DNA of 64,000 nucleotides, taken from positions 1 to 64,000 of the forward strand of contig JAOAIT010000064.1 in assembly GCA_026414565.1 (NCBI GenBank). The letters are read 5' to 3'. Origin of the DNA: Verrucomicrobiia bacterium. Its GTDB lineage: Bacteria; Verrucomicrobiota; Verrucomicrobiia; Limisphaerales; Fontisphaeraceae. Each line of letters opens with the position of its first letter. Position 1 is the stretch's first letter. The position numbers were made by a program, and so were the translations under genes. The notes beneath the pieces are model-generated. The model was given only the letters and a program-made list of their open reading frames with translations, did not search any database and had not been told where the DNA came from. This document shows positions 18,860 to 27,739 of this stretch, piece by piece.

Positions 18860-20120
18860 GCGGGGCGGGGGGATTTGAATTCACGGGCACGGCGCTGAGG
18901 CGCTCCACCCAGTAGCCGCCCCGGCGCAGGTATTCCTGATAGGCGGTCTCGCCCATGACTTCCCGCATGGTGCGCTCGACTTCCGCCCGCAGCGCCTGGG
19001 CGCCGGCGGCCATTTGCTCGGCGGTGAGGCCGGGATGGGTGACGAGCTGCCGGTACTGCTCCTCGGCAGCCTGCTTGAGGTCGTGCACGGTGGAGGCCGT
19101 CTGGGTGGGCAACTTGAGCTGCTGGAAGGCCTGGTAGATTTCGCGATAGGCGGGGTCGCGGGTGCGTTCATATTCTTGATAGCGCTCGCCCAGTGCGTTT
19201 TTCAGCTCAATCTCGCGCTGGCGCTCAAGATTCTGCCGGGCCTCGGGGGTCAAGGCGCCGGCGGCTTGAAGGGTTTTGAGCTGTTCCTGATAGCGTTGCT
19301 CGATGGCAAAGACCTGCCGGTAGTTTTCCTCGCTGGCGCCGCTGAAGGCCGTCATGCGGGTCTGGAGTTCGAGGCCCACGGGGGAGACGCGCAGGTCATA
19401 CTCGCGTAGCTCGTCCGGGGTGAGCAGGGCCCGGATTTCCTGTTCCTGCTGGGTCTGCCAGGTTTCCAACTGGGTGCGCTGCTCCGCCGTCAACGGACCC
19501 TCGTGTTGCAGGGCGAAGTCCTCGCGCAGGTCATTGTATTTTTCCTGAATCTGGCGGATGCGCGCCCGCTTGGCCTCGGGGAGGAAGGCCAGTTGCCGGT
19601 CCTGCAGTTGGAGATAGGGATTTTGGCGGGCCATTTCGGATTGGTAATCCACGCCCAGAAGATTGCGGACCAGATCGCGTTTTTCCTTCTCCAACTGGCG
19701 CAACTGACGCTGGAATTCCCGGGCCTGGGCGGGAGTGACCGCCGTGGCTCCGGCCAGCCAGTATTGGTTGGATTTGAAGTAAGGGTTGATGGCCTGCTGC
19801 TTTTGGGCATAGAGCTTGTTGATGTCGGTGATGATGATGTCGCGGATGGTTTCCTCAGGGCAGCCGATGGCCCGCAGGTTGGCGATGTAGGTGCGGTAGT
19901 CGGCCGACTCCACCACGCGCCAGATGTTGGTGATGAGGCCGGAAAGGTTGGTGGTGGAAAGGCCAGGCCGCACGACGCCGCGCACCACCACATTGGTGAC
20001 GGTTTCCTTGATGACTTGCGGCGGGGGAGCGGCGGCGGGGCGCTGCCAAAGGTACACCAAGGCTCCGGCCAGAAGCACGTTGAGGGCGGCGGAAACCAGC
20101 AAGATTTTGCGGCTGTCCAT
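18843..20120 (-). CDS. Membrane-anchored coiled-coil protein of unknown function
   Basis: 425 residues. A single N-terminal hydrophobic segment (about 6-24, ILLVSAALNVLLAGALVYLW) suggests an uncleaved anchor, with the bulk outside the cytoplasm. A Pro-rich linker (RPAAAPPP) leads into a conserved-looking block (ESADYRTYIANLRAIGCPEETIRDII), a sequence style I associate with Verrucomicrobiota proteins. Residues about 130-310 are rich in Gln, Glu and Arg and look like long helices or coiled coil (REFQRQLRQLEKEKRDL, LETWQTQQEQEIRALL). A short tail ends the protein. No catalytic motif is seen. It could be a structural or sensor protein. Its 3' end overlaps the convergent dehydrogenase gene by 17 bases. 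No clear Shine-Dalgarno site. Confidence 0.75.
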   Translation of the reverse strand: MDSRKILLVSAALNVLLAGALVYLWQRPAAAPPPQVIKETVTNVVVRGVVRPGLSTTNLSGLITNIWRVVESADYRTYIANLRAIGCPEETIRDIIITDINKLYAQKQQAINPYFKSNQYWLAGATAVTPAQAREFQRQLRQLEKEKRDLVRNLLGVDYQSEMARQNPYLQLQDRQLAFLPEAKRARIRQIQEKYNDLREDFALQHEGPLTAEQRTQLETWQTQQEQEIRALLTPDELREYDLRVSPVGLELQTRMTAFSGASEENYRQVFAIEQRYQEQLKTLQAAGALTPEARQNLERQREIELKNALGERYQEYERTRDPAYREIYQAFQQLKLPTQTASTVHDLKQAAEEQYRQLVTHPGLTAEQMAAGAQALRAEVERTMREVMGETAYQEYLRRGGYWVERLSAVPVNSNPPAPPTVPQ

Positions 20121-20202
20121 GGGGGCAGTTTAGCAAGTCTGCCGATTTTCACAAGAACCACGTCCGCCGGCCTGGCCTGACCGCCGGGCGGGATACCCTG
20201 AA

Positions 20203-20610
20203 TCATTCAGGAACAGAGGGGGAAGGAGCTGCCGGAGGCTCAAAGTAGTCGTCGTCGGCAATGTCCGGGATGCCGATGACCAGCACCCGCATGCGCCCGC
20301 GCGCGCCGTGAACCACTCCCGGCGGGATGTGCAGCAGGGAGCCCTGGGCGACGGGATGTTCCACCCCGTCGAGAATCACCGCGCCGCTACCCTCCAGGAC
20401 GTAATACAGCTCCGTTGAGCGCAAGTGATAGTGAAGTTTGGCGCCGTCAATGTCCACGGCATGGGCCCAGGCGGCTGGTGCGAGGGCGGCGTCCTCGCGG
20501 CTAATCAAACGGCAGCGCCAGCCGCAGGCGCTGCGCTCCCGGGGGGCCTGCGCTTCGTGGCGCACTAGAACTGGGCCGGCCGGAGTGGGGGTAGGGGCTG
20601 GCTTTTGCAT
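20203..20610 (-). CDS. Small cupin-domain protein
   Basis: 135 residues forming one cupin. Motif 1 reads LHYHLRSTELYYVLEGSG, with H-x-H-like, Glu and further metal ligands in place; motif 2 reads PVAQGSLLHIPPGVVHGARG with the late His. It would bind a metal ion, but enzymatic or sensory use cannot be told. The N-terminus is Pro/Ala-rich and probably flexible. The gene lies 36 bases after the TPR gene of the Bat operon and may be its last member. A 6-bp perfect inverted repeat (CCTGAA, 20197-20202; TTCAGG, 20206-20211) spans its stop codon and has no T tract. Confidence 0.8.
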   Translation of the reverse strand: MQKPAPTPTPAGPVLVRHEAQAPRERSACGWRCRLISREDAALAPAAWAHAVDIDGAKLHYHLRSTELYYVLEGSGAVILDGVEHPVAQGSLLHIPPGVVHGARGRMRVLVIGIPDIADDDYFEPPAAPSPSVPE

Positions 20611-20646
20611 ATACAGAATGGGAGCCGCCAGCCGCTCCTGAACCCG

Positions 20647-22254
20647 TCACCAATTCTTGAAAATCCGGTTTTGGTCGGGCGTGTAGGCTTCGGTGGGAGC
20701 GCGGCGGGCTTGTTCGTATTCGCGCTGTTTGTCTTCGTCTTTGACCTGATGCAGCAGGGACCAGAAACTCTCCTGTTGTTCGCGCGCAGGTTGTTCACTT
20801 TTTTGCTGGGGATCGGGTTTATGCGGATTGCGGGCGGCCAGTTGCTGGCGCATGCGGGCCAGCTCCTGCCGGGCCTGTTCCTCGCCCATGCGGGCCTGTT
20901 CATTGTTCTCAGGCTGCACTTCCTGGGAGCGCTGAAAACTGGTGGCGGCTTTTTCCATGTGGGCGATGGCGCTTTCGAGGGATTTGGCCTCCTCCTGGGC
21001 GCCGCGCTGGCGCTCGCGCTCGCCCAGCTCGTTCAACAGGGCAGGCAATTTCTTCTGCAGGGCGGCGATCTTGGGAGGAGCGGCGGTATTTTCAGGGTTG
21101 ATCTCCAGGGCTTCCTGATAATGCCGCAGGGCGCTGAGCATTTGCTGCGTGGCCTGGGCGAGATCGCGTTGTTGCTGGCGTTCACCCTCCTGGGCTTGTT
21201 GATCGCCGCGTTGCATGTGGAGGTTTTCCAGCGCCTCTTTGACCTCTTCGGCGCCCTGCTGCGCCATTTCGTTGTTGCGGTTCAATTCCAATGATTCCTC
21301 GTATTTCTCCAGGGCTTGTTCATACTTGTTAATGGCTTCATCGGGATTGTGGCGGGCGGTTTGCTGCGCCTCCTGTTGGAGCTGCCGGCCTTCCATGGCA
21401 AGCAGTTGAGCCAGCTTTTCCTGCACGCGCTGCTCGCCCTGGGCGGCCTGCTGGTTTTGCGGGTCCAGGGACTTGGCCTCCTGGAAATCGGACAGCGCCT
21501 TGCGCAATTCCTTCATGGCCTGCTGGCGCTCCCAGGAAGGGGGATTGCTTTTGGCCAGCGTGGCATCGGCTTTCTGTTCCTGGCGCTCGGCTTTTTGCGT
21601 GAACTTCTCCGCCAGTTGCTTTTCTGTTTCTGCGCGTTCCTGGCGGCGCTCCGGGTTTTCCGGGTCCAGATGCTCGGCGGTGCGCTGGTGGTCCAACGCG
21701 GCCTGCATGAGCTGAATCTGTTTCTCGATCGGGCTCTGTTTGCGGGCCTCCCGCAGCAGGTCCGCCGCCAGGCGCGCGTGCAACCGGGCCAGGCGCAGCT
21801 CCACCACCTTCAAGTTGTGCCGCACCACCTTGTCTTTCGGCTCATTGACCAGGTAAATGCGGTAGGATTCGCGGCTTTGCTCCCAGAGCTGCAGGGTGGT
21901 TTGGGGGTCGGTTTGTTCCAGCGGCTCGCCGCGCCGGAAGGAGACGTTGCCGATCTGCACCCAGACGCGGTCCCGCAGTTTGGGCGGCAGATCGCGCGTG
22001 GCCAGCTCCTGCCAGAGCTGATCGGCCCGCTCAAAATCCCGGGCTGCGTACGCGGCCACCCCCTCATTGTATTGCAGCCAGGGATCGCCGGGTTGCTGGG
22101 CGCGCAACTCACGCAGAACGGCGGCCGCCTGCTCCGGCTGGTTGGCCTTCAGCGCCCGGCGGGCCGCGCCGAGGTCGGGGGTTGCGGCCATGCCCGCCAC
22201 GGCCAGCCAGCCGCTTAGACTTAGAACCGCCCCCGCTATGGTGTGCGCTTTCAT
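20647..22254 (-). CDS. Secreted TPR / coiled-coil protein of the Bat operon (BatC/BatE-like)
   Basis: 535 residues with a signal peptide (to about residue 23, GMAAT). TPR-like units occupy about residues 28-200 (ARRALKANQPEQAAAVLREL, YNEGVAAYAARDFERADQLW, YRIYLVNEPKDKVVRHNLKVVE). The rest, to about 500, is very rich in Gln, Glu, Ala and Lys with many LENLHMQRGDQ- and EEVKEALEN-type heptads, so it is mostly helical. This is the position and makeup of BatC/BatE proteins in aerotolerance-type operons, where they are thought to act in the periplasm with the von Willebrand proteins. It starts 11 bases after batB. The role of Bat operons is still unclear, with links to stress and envelope integrity. 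Confidence 0.8.
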   Translation of the reverse strand: MKAHTIAGAVLSLSGWLAVAGMAATPDLGAARRALKANQPEQAAAVLRELRAQQPGDPWLQYNEGVAAYAARDFERADQLWQELATRDLPPKLRDRVWVQIGNVSFRRGEPLEQTDPQTTLQLWEQSRESYRIYLVNEPKDKVVRHNLKVVELRLARLHARLAADLLREARKQSPIEKQIQLMQAALDHQRTAEHLDPENPERRQERAETEKQLAEKFTQKAERQEQKADATLAKSNPPSWERQQAMKELRKALSDFQEAKSLDPQNQQAAQGEQRVQEKLAQLLAMEGRQLQQEAQQTARHNPDEAINKYEQALEKYEESLELNRNNEMAQQGAEEVKEALENLHMQRGDQQAQEGERQQQRDLAQATQQMLSALRHYQEALEINPENTAAPPKIAALQKKLPALLNELGERERQRGAQEEAKSLESAIAHMEKAATSFQRSQEVQPENNEQARMGEEQARQELARMRQQLAARNPHKPDPQQKSEQPAREQQESFWSLLHQVKDEDKQREYEQARRAPTEAYTPDQNRIFKNW

Positions 22255-22265
22255 GGGATATGGAA

Positions 22266-23291
22266 TTAAGTTACCCGACGCCGTTCGTTTAGCAACCCCT
22301 CAATTAAGAGCAGCAGGAGGCCCAGGGCGAGCGGGATTTGATAGATGTCCTGCGGATCGGTGGATTTGCGGACGTGCGTACCCTTGGGCAGGCGCTTGAG
22401 ATGTTGCTCGTAAAGCTCCAGCAAGGCTTTCCCCTGCTGATCTTCCAGGCGGGCATAGGCGCCCCGGCCCGCGGCGGCCACCTGTTGCAGCACGCGCTCG
22501 TTCATGCGCGAGACCACCTCCCGGCCAAACTCGGTTTTGGCGAATCGCAGCGGTTGGCCCCAGGTACGATCGGGAATGCGCGCGCCGGCGGCACTGCCCA
22601 CGCCCAGGGTGAAAATGGCCACTTTCTGTTGCGCCGCCTGGCGGGCGGCAAGGATGGCATCGCCCTGCAATTCCTCCCCGTCGGAGACGATCAGGATGGC
22701 CTTGCCGGCTTCCTGTTTGGCCTCGAAGGATTTCAAAGCCAGCTCGATGGCGGCCGCAATGTCGGTGCCGGGCTTGGAAACGGAGGTGGTGGTGAGGGCC
22801 AGGAGAGATCGCTCGATGGCGCCGTGGTCCTGGGAAATGGGCGAAATGAGGAAGGCTTCCCCGGCAAACGCAATCAAACCCACCCGGTCACCGGAAGGCA
22901 GACGCAGCAACTGGGTCAGGGCGCGCTTGGCGGCGGTGAGGCGGTTGGTCCCGGCGGCGTCCTCGGCGAGCATGCTGCGGGAGATGTCCAGCGCGATGAA
23001 GTAGTCAATGCCGGGCAGCTCGACGCGGACTTCGCGGTTGCCGAGCATGGGGCGGGCCAGGGCAATAATGAGTAGGGTGAGGCCACCCAGCAGGAAGACG
23101 AGCTTTTGCCGGCGGCGGGTATAGTTGACGGCCTGCAGGAATTGTTGTTGCAGGCGGGGCGCCATGACGCGGCTTAACAAGGCGCGCCGCCGTGCCGCCG
23201 CCCACCGCCACAGCCAGACGGCGGCCGGTAGGACCACGGGCAACAATAGGAGCCAGTACGGCTCGGCGAATTTTAAGGTAGCCTCCGCCAT
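22266..23291 (-). CDS. BatB-like membrane protein with von Willebrand factor A domain
   Basis: 341 residues from the ATG at 23291, chosen because it starts the BatB-type N-terminal helix (FAEPYWLLLLPVVLPAAVWLW); a longer frame upstream lacks homology-like content. A second helix follows (LVFLLGGLTLLIIALARPML), then the VWA domain with an intact MIDAS: DISRS (D-x-S-x-S), the T in NRLTAAKRAL/TTTSVSKPGTD, and SDGEEL. A final helix (IPLALGLLLLLIEGLL) gives the typical two-plus-one topology with the VWA domain on one side of the membrane. The start lies 19 bases inside the batA-like gene, so the two are translationally coupled. Partner in the MoxR-Bat system. Confidence 0.88.
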   Translation of the reverse strand: MAEATLKFAEPYWLLLLPVVLPAAVWLWRWAAARRRALLSRVMAPRLQQQFLQAVNYTRRRQKLVFLLGGLTLLIIALARPMLGNREVRVELPGIDYFIALDISRSMLAEDAAGTNRLTAAKRALTQLLRLPSGDRVGLIAFAGEAFLISPISQDHGAIERSLLALTTTSVSKPGTDIAAAIELALKSFEAKQEAGKAILIVSDGEELQGDAILAARQAAQQKVAIFTLGVGSAAGARIPDRTWGQPLRFAKTEFGREVVSRMNERVLQQVAAAGRGAYARLEDQQGKALLELYEQHLKRLPKGTHVRKSTDPQDIYQIPLALGLLLLLIEGLLNERRRVT

Positions 23292-24244
23292 AAGGTATGA
23301 GCCAGGACAAACTCCAGCAGCAGCAGCGCCGCGGCGGCGGCCATCAGCCACGGGGCGAGCTCACGATAGATCCGCTGCTGGCCTTCCTTGAAGCTGGCCT
23401 TTTCCAGCAGGTCAATCTGCTGATACACGCTGCGCAGGCCGGAGAAATCGGCCACCTGGAAGACCTGGCCGCCGGTGAGCCTGGCCATTTGGGCCATTTC
23501 ATTTTGCGCGAGATTCACCGTGGCCATCTCCCTGAAATCAATGATTTGAATCACATGTACCCGGACGCCCAGCGGCGCGATGGCGCGGGCCACTTCCTTG
23601 GGCGGTGGACCCTGATTCACCTGCTCGGCGTCGCTGACCAGGATGATCACCTTGGTCTGGTTGGTGGCGGGCAGGAGGTGCTCGGTGGCAATGAGCACGC
23701 CGGAGCCGGGGGCGGTGCCGCGCCCGTTTTTCTCGGTGGCAATGCGTTGAATCAGGTAATCATGATCGAGCGTCAGGGGACTGACGAGGAAGGCCTCCGC
23801 ATCGAAGCGCACCAGACCGAGCCGGTCTTTGGGGCGGGCGCGCATAAACTCGCTGATGACCTTGATCAGGGCCTGGGCGCGGGTCACCTTGCGGCCGTCC
23901 ATGGTGAAGTCGCGCTTGTTCATGGTGCTGGAGAAATCCAGCACCAGCATGATATTGATGCCTTTGGCCTCGACATCTTTCATGCCTTTTTCGACCTGCG
24001 GGCGCGCCAGGGCGAGGATCAGCAGCGTCAGCGCCAGCAAACGAAACCACCAAAGCCACCGGCCATGGCGGAAACGGGTGCTTTGGGCGGCGGGTTTGAG
24101 CAGTTCACCGGTGGAGAAGGGCACCGCGGCAATGGGGGCCCAGCGGCCGCGGAGCCAGGCCCACAAGGGCACCAGCAACAACAGCGGCAGCAGCCACGCG
24201 GATTCAAAGCGGAAGGTCTCCAACCACGGCTGCAGCTCTTTCAT
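23273..24244 (-). CDS. BatA-like membrane protein with von Willebrand factor A domain
   Basis: 323 residues. The N-terminal helix (AWLLPLLLLVPLWAWL) and a second one (WLWWFRLLALTLLILALARP) precede a VWA domain, and a C-terminal helix (WLMAAAAALLLLEFVLAHTLW) ends it. The MIDAS motif reads DFSST, that is D-x-S-x-T where D-x-S-x-S is usual; the change is conservative and may still bind metal. Later MIDAS parts (RGTAPGSG and SDAEQV) are present. The gene overlaps the DUF4381 stop by 4 bases (24241-24244) and batB by 19 bases. In related operons BatA and BatB are thought to form a membrane complex handled by the MoxR ATPase. Confidence 0.87.
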   Translation of the reverse strand: MKELQPWLETFRFESAWLLPLLLLVPLWAWLRGRWAPIAAVPFSTGELLKPAAQSTRFRHGRWLWWFRLLALTLLILALARPQVEKGMKDVEAKGINIMLVLDFSSTMNKRDFTMDGRKVTRAQALIKVISEFMRARPKDRLGLVRFDAEAFLVSPLTLDHDYLIQRIATEKNGRGTAPGSGVLIATEHLLPATNQTKVIILVSDAEQVNQGPPPKEVARAIAPLGVRVHVIQIIDFREMATVNLAQNEMAQMARLTGGQVFQVADFSGLRSVYQQIDLLEKASFKEGQQRIYRELAPWLMAAAAALLLLEFVLAHTLWRRLP

Positions 24245-24834
24245 GGGCGCACCTCCGGGTTGGGCGCTGGCGTGGCGGCGGGGGCGTTGGCGTCGGCGGC
24301 GCGGCGGGCCTGCTGCTCGGCCGGGGTCAAGGGCTTGAATTGGGTCTCGGTCACAAAAATCACCGCCGCCTGGTGGAGCAGCTCCAGTTCATCCACTTCC
24401 GCCGTGCCGCGGGCGAATTTAAGAAAATCACAGCATTTCAGGAATTGCCCCAATTTTTCCTGGTGCGCGGGCGCCAGTTCGGGGGCGTTGCGGGCCTCGG
24501 CGAGGAATTCCTCCGTCGAACGGCGCGGGGCGTGGATATTGAAGCGACGCTCGATGTAGCGGCGCACGATGCCTGAGACGCAGATGGCGTAGGGGCGGCA
24601 GTTTTCCCGGCTAAGCTGCCGATGCGCCTTTTCCAGCTCCTCCAGGGCATCTTCCAGGGCCTGCTGGGCCTCAACTTCGGGGGCGAGGGCGAGACGCTGC
24701 TGCCGGCGGCGTCGCCAGATCAGATAAACCAACAGTCCGGCGGCGACGGCGCCCATGAGGATTTGCAGCCACAAGGGGAGCGGGCCGGGCGGCTCCAGCA
24801 ACTGCAAATCATCAATGATGTTGGTATGGGTCAT
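24241..24834 (-). CDS. DUF4381-type membrane protein of the Bat operon
   Basis: 197 residues from the ATG at 24834; an in-frame TTG 9 bases upstream is less likely. One transmembrane helix (about 20-40, LWLQILMGAVAAGLLVYLIW) is followed by RRRRQQR, giving cytoplasmic positive charge by the inside rule. The cytoplasmic part is helical (EDALEELEKAHRQLSRENCR, IVRRYIERRFNIHAPRRSTEEFL), matching the DUF4381 pattern seen between DUF58 and VWA genes in many MoxR operons. The Pro/Ala tail is low complexity. It overlaps the batA start by 4 bases. It probably bridges the DUF58 and VWA proteins, which is an inference from position. Confidence 0.82.
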   Translation of the reverse strand: MTHTNIIDDLQLLEPPGPLPLWLQILMGAVAAGLLVYLIWRRRRQQRLALAPEVEAQQALEDALEELEKAHRQLSRENCRPYAICVSGIVRRYIERRFNIHAPRRSTEEFLAEARNAPELAPAHQEKLGQFLKCCDFLKFARGTAEVDELELLHQAAVIFVTETQFKPLTPAEQQARRAADANAPAATPAPNPEVRP

Positions 24835-24910
24835 GTGCGCCAATTAAAGGTGCAGCGGCCAGGTCTCTGGGGCCTGCAGGCGGAATCTGGATGGGGGACG
24901 GCGGGTGGCA

Positions 24911-25792
24911 TCAGGGGTGCATCCGATGGTAGCGGGTGTGGAAAAAACGGGTTAAGGAGCGCAGGTAGGGCCGGTCGGTTTCCACCTCAATGGAGTCCAG
25001 ACCGGCGCGCCGGAGGTGCTCACGGGTGCGCTCCCGCAGCTTGAGGGCATTTTGGGCAAACCAGGCGCGTGTTTCGGGTTCCGCGGTGTTCAGTTCCACC
25101 ACCTCGCCGGTTTCGGCGTCTTCAAACGCCACCCAGCCGATGTCCGGCAGCTCGCGCTCCACCGGGTCCAGGATTGGCACGGCGATTAGATCATGTTTGC
25201 GTCCCACCACCTTGAGCGCCCGTTCATAATTTTGATCCATGAAATCCGAAATCAGGAAAATGACAGCTTTGCGGGAGTGGGCGTGAAAGACGCGGTTGAG
25301 CGCGGCGGCGATGTTTGTGCGCTGGCTTTTGGGGCGGTAGGTGAGGATAAGGTCAATCATGGCCAGGACGTGCTGGCGGCCTTTGCGCGGGCTGAGGTAA
25401 CGTTCCGTGCGGTCAGAGAAGAGCAGCAGCCCCACTTTATCGTTGTTCAGCACGGCGCTGAAGGCGAGAACCGCGGCCAGCTCGGCGGCGGTTTCGCGTT
25501 TGCTCTGGTGGGTGGAGCCCAGATTGCCGCTGGCGCTGACGTCCACCACCAGCAACACCGTCAGCTCGCGCTCCTCAATGTATTTCTTGATGTGCACGAT
25601 GCCGGTGCGGGCCGTGACGTTCCAGTCAATGCGCCGCACCTCGTCGCCCGCCTCGTAGGGGCGGACTTCGTCGAAGTCCATCCCGCGGCCCTTGAAGACC
25701 GAGCGATACTGTCCCGCCATGAGGTTTTCCACCAGGAGGGTGGTGCGCAATTCAATGCGGCGGATTTTGCGCAGCCATTCGCGGGGGATCAT
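24911..25792 (-). CDS. DUF58 protein with von Willebrand-like domain
   Basis: 293 residues. The N-terminal half carries the DUF58 signature (RGMDFDEVRPYEAGDEVRRIDW, then TGIVHIKKYIEERE), and the rest is VWA-like with an intact MIDAS-type DVSAS and a LLFSDRTE block. No membrane helix is seen, so it is likely cytoplasmic or attached to its partners. It overlaps the MoxR stop by 4 bases (25789-25792), which is the standard order MoxR, DUF58, then membrane VWA proteins. DUF58 proteins are believed to be clients or adaptors of the MoxR chaperone-like ATPase. The gap to the DUF4381 gene is 76 bases, the longest in this operon. Confidence 0.9.
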   Translation of the reverse strand: MIPREWLRKIRRIELRTTLLVENLMAGQYRSVFKGRGMDFDEVRPYEAGDEVRRIDWNVTARTGIVHIKKYIEERELTVLLVVDVSASGNLGSTHQSKRETAAELAAVLAFSAVLNNDKVGLLLFSDRTERYLSPRKGRQHVLAMIDLILTYRPKSQRTNIAAALNRVFHAHSRKAVIFLISDFMDQNYERALKVVGRKHDLIAVPILDPVERELPDIGWVAFEDAETGEVVELNTAEPETRAWFAQNALKLRERTREHLRRAGLDSIEVETDRPYLRSLTRFFHTRYHRMHP

Positions 25793-26778
25793 GGCACGGG
25801 GATGTGATCCAGGAGGTGTTGCACGATGTGCTCGCTGGTCACTTCATCGGCTTCCGCCTCAAAGGTGGTGATGACCCGGTGCCGCAGGACATCCATGGCG
25901 ATGGTTTTTACATCCTGCGGGGTGACGTAACCGCGGCCGTTGAGAAACGCCACGGCGCGGGCGGCCAGGTTGAGGTAGATGGTGGCGCGCGGCGAGCCGC
26001 CAAAACGAATCTTCCCGGTCAGCGGGGGCGCATATTTGGCCGGCTGCCGGGTGGCAAACACCAGGCGGATGATGTACTCGGTGATCTGGTCGTCCACGTG
26101 GATTTGATCCACCAGCTTGCGCATCTCGAGGATTTTCTCCGGCTCAATGACCGGCGCCAGGGGGGGCAGGCGGTATGTTTTGGCCGCCAGGTGCATGATT
26201 TTCTTTTCCTCCTCCTCGTTCGGATAGGTCACCACCACCTTGAGCATGAAACGGTCCACCTGCGCTTCGGGCAGTGCGTAGGTGCCTTCCTGCTCGATGG
26301 GATTCTGCGTGGCCATGACGAGGAAGGGGGAGGGGAGGGGGTGGGAGGTTTCGCCGATGGTCACCTGCCGCTCCTGCATGGCTTCAAGCAGGGCGCTTTG
26401 CACCTTGGCCGGAGCGCGGTTGATTTCGTCGGCCAGCACGAAATTGGCGAAGATGGGACCTTTCTTGGTGATGTACGAGCCGTCCTTGGGCACGTAAATC
26501 AGGTTGCCGATCAAATCACTGGGCAGGAGGTCGGGCGTGAATTGAATGCGTTGAAACTGGCCGTGAATGCATTGAGCCAGGGCGGTGATGGCGGCGGTTT
26601 TGGCCAGCCCGGGCACGCCTTCCAGCAGGATGTGCCCGTTGGCCAGGAGCCCCACCAACATGCGGTCAATCATGTGTTGCTGGCCGATGATGACCTTGGC
26701 GATTTGCTGGCGGATGTTCTCGATCAGGGGATGCAGCCCCTGAATGGTGCGATTCAAATCTTCAATTTCAGACTTCAT
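25789..26778 (-). CDS. MoxR-family AAA+ ATPase heading the Bat operon
   Basis: 329 residues from the ATG at 26778, the usual MoxR length; a longer frame upstream has no recognisable content. Walker A is in EGVPGLAKTA, Walker B in ADEINRAPAK, followed by LLEAMQERQVTIG, and sensor-1 MATQNPIEQEGTY; the arginine finger region PEAQVDRFMLK is present. MoxR ATPases act as chaperones that help assemble or mature metal-bound VWA proteins. The next gene (DUF58) starts inside its stop, and DUF4381, BatA, BatB and TPR genes follow, giving a six-gene operon. It is transcribed leftward from the region just left of the terminator at 26968-27005, which isolates it from the gene upstream. Confidence 0.93.
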   Translation of the reverse strand: MKSEIEDLNRTIQGLHPLIENIRQQIAKVIIGQQHMIDRMLVGLLANGHILLEGVPGLAKTAAITALAQCIHGQFQRIQFTPDLLPSDLIGNLIYVPKDGSYITKKGPIFANFVLADEINRAPAKVQSALLEAMQERQVTIGETSHPLPSPFLVMATQNPIEQEGTYALPEAQVDRFMLKVVVTYPNEEEEKKIMHLAAKTYRLPPLAPVIEPEKILEMRKLVDQIHVDDQITEYIIRLVFATRQPAKYAPPLTGKIRFGGSPRATIYLNLAARAVAFLNGRGYVTPQDVKTIAMDVLRHRVITTFEAEADEVTSEHIVQHLLDHIPVP

Positions 26779-26967
26779 ATTGATGTTCTCTGCCCTTGTT
26801 CCCCGCGCGCCTGACACAAGCGCTGTTGCTCCCAGCCGGGTTTCGACGGCATGGCTTTTCCACAGGGCGAACTGGCGGACAGTTCAACATCCCCCGCACC
26901 GGTTGTAAAGCAACGGTTCCGTGACAAGGCGTGTGCAGTTTGGACTTGTCCCGGCCCCGGCTTATTC

Positions 26968-27005
26968 AAAAAAACCGCGCTTCCTGTGCGGTAGAAGCGC
27001 GGTTT
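26968..27005 (-). terminator. Intrinsic terminator after the 27041-27739 gene
   Basis: Read on the minus strand, a perfect 12-bp inverted repeat (GAAGCGCGGTTT mirrored by AAACCGCGCTTC, 10-base loop) ends in seven T residues. It lies 36 bases beyond the stop of the minus-strand gene at 27041 and about 190 bases before the MoxR start, so it separates the two transcripts. Confidence 0.9.
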
Positions 27006-27040
27006 GTCGTAGCCTGATGACCGGCAAGCCGGGCACGGAT

Positions 27041-27739
27041 TCAAGACACTCGCACGCGGGCATGATGATGCGCCAGGGCCCAGTTGGCGAAGTTGCGCAA
27101 CTCGCCCAGGCACCGATGAATCATGCTTGCCACCACCGGACTGGCCATGCGGCGCACGCCGCGCGGGGCGTTGGGGTCGCGCAGCGGGCTGGAGGCGCAT
27201 TGCAGAACTTTTTCCTCGGTCACCTCCTCCACGCGGCGCAACAGTTCCGCGGTATCCATCTCATAGACCCCCTGTTTTTTGGTGAAGCCCAACACATCCC
27301 GCAGCACCAGGTGGGCGGCGATGTCGGACATGACCACTTCCGGAGGGCCGCTGTTGGCATTGGGGTTGGTCAGGATGGGAATGCGCATGAGCTTCACAGT
27401 GCGGCCATCCGGGAAATACTCAGGCTCAAAGGGGCCGGCGATGATGCGGACCTCCTTGAGGGCGTCGCGGATGGCGTTTTCCAATTCGCCCAACTGCCCG
27501 GCAAACATGGCCGGGGGGAAGAAGTGAATGATGCCGGTTGGATCATACGGATTGCTGCCGGGGGCGGGGACAAAGAACTCGGCAAACTGCTCGTCCCAAG
27601 TGACCCCATGGCGGGCGAAGAACGGGTTGAGGGCACGCACCGTCAAAAAATCGCAAAGTGCAAAGAGCTGATGCACGTAGAGCTTTTCCGCGTCATCAGC
27701 GACGGTGACTTTCATTCTCATGGCAAAGGTGCAGTTCAT
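27041..27739 (-). CDS. Protein of unknown function, single-gene transcript
   Basis: 232 residues from the ATG at 27739; ATGs at 27721 and 27715 (MKVTVADD) are also possible and none has a clear Shine-Dalgarno site. No signal peptide or membrane helix is visible. The sequence is mixed alpha/beta (KLYVHQLFALCDFLTVRALN, GIIHFFPPAMFAGQLGELEN, RTVKLMRIPIL, DIAAHLVLRDVLGF) and ends in a basic helix. I do not recognise the family and see no catalytic motif. It has its own strong terminator and an AT-rich upstream region with repeated operator-like boxes, so it is probably regulated on its own. Base composition of the gene itself is normal for the window. Confidence 0.75.
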   Translation of the reverse strand: MNCTFAMRMKVTVADDAEKLYVHQLFALCDFLTVRALNPFFARHGVTWDEQFAEFFVPAPGSNPYDPTGIIHFFPPAMFAGQLGELENAIRDALKEVRIIAGPFEPEYFPDGRTVKLMRIPILTNPNANSGPPEVVMSDIAAHLVLRDVLGFTKKQGVYEMDTAELLRRVEEVTEEKVLQCASSPLRDPNAPRGVRRMASPVVASMIHRCLGELRNFANWALAHHHARVRVS

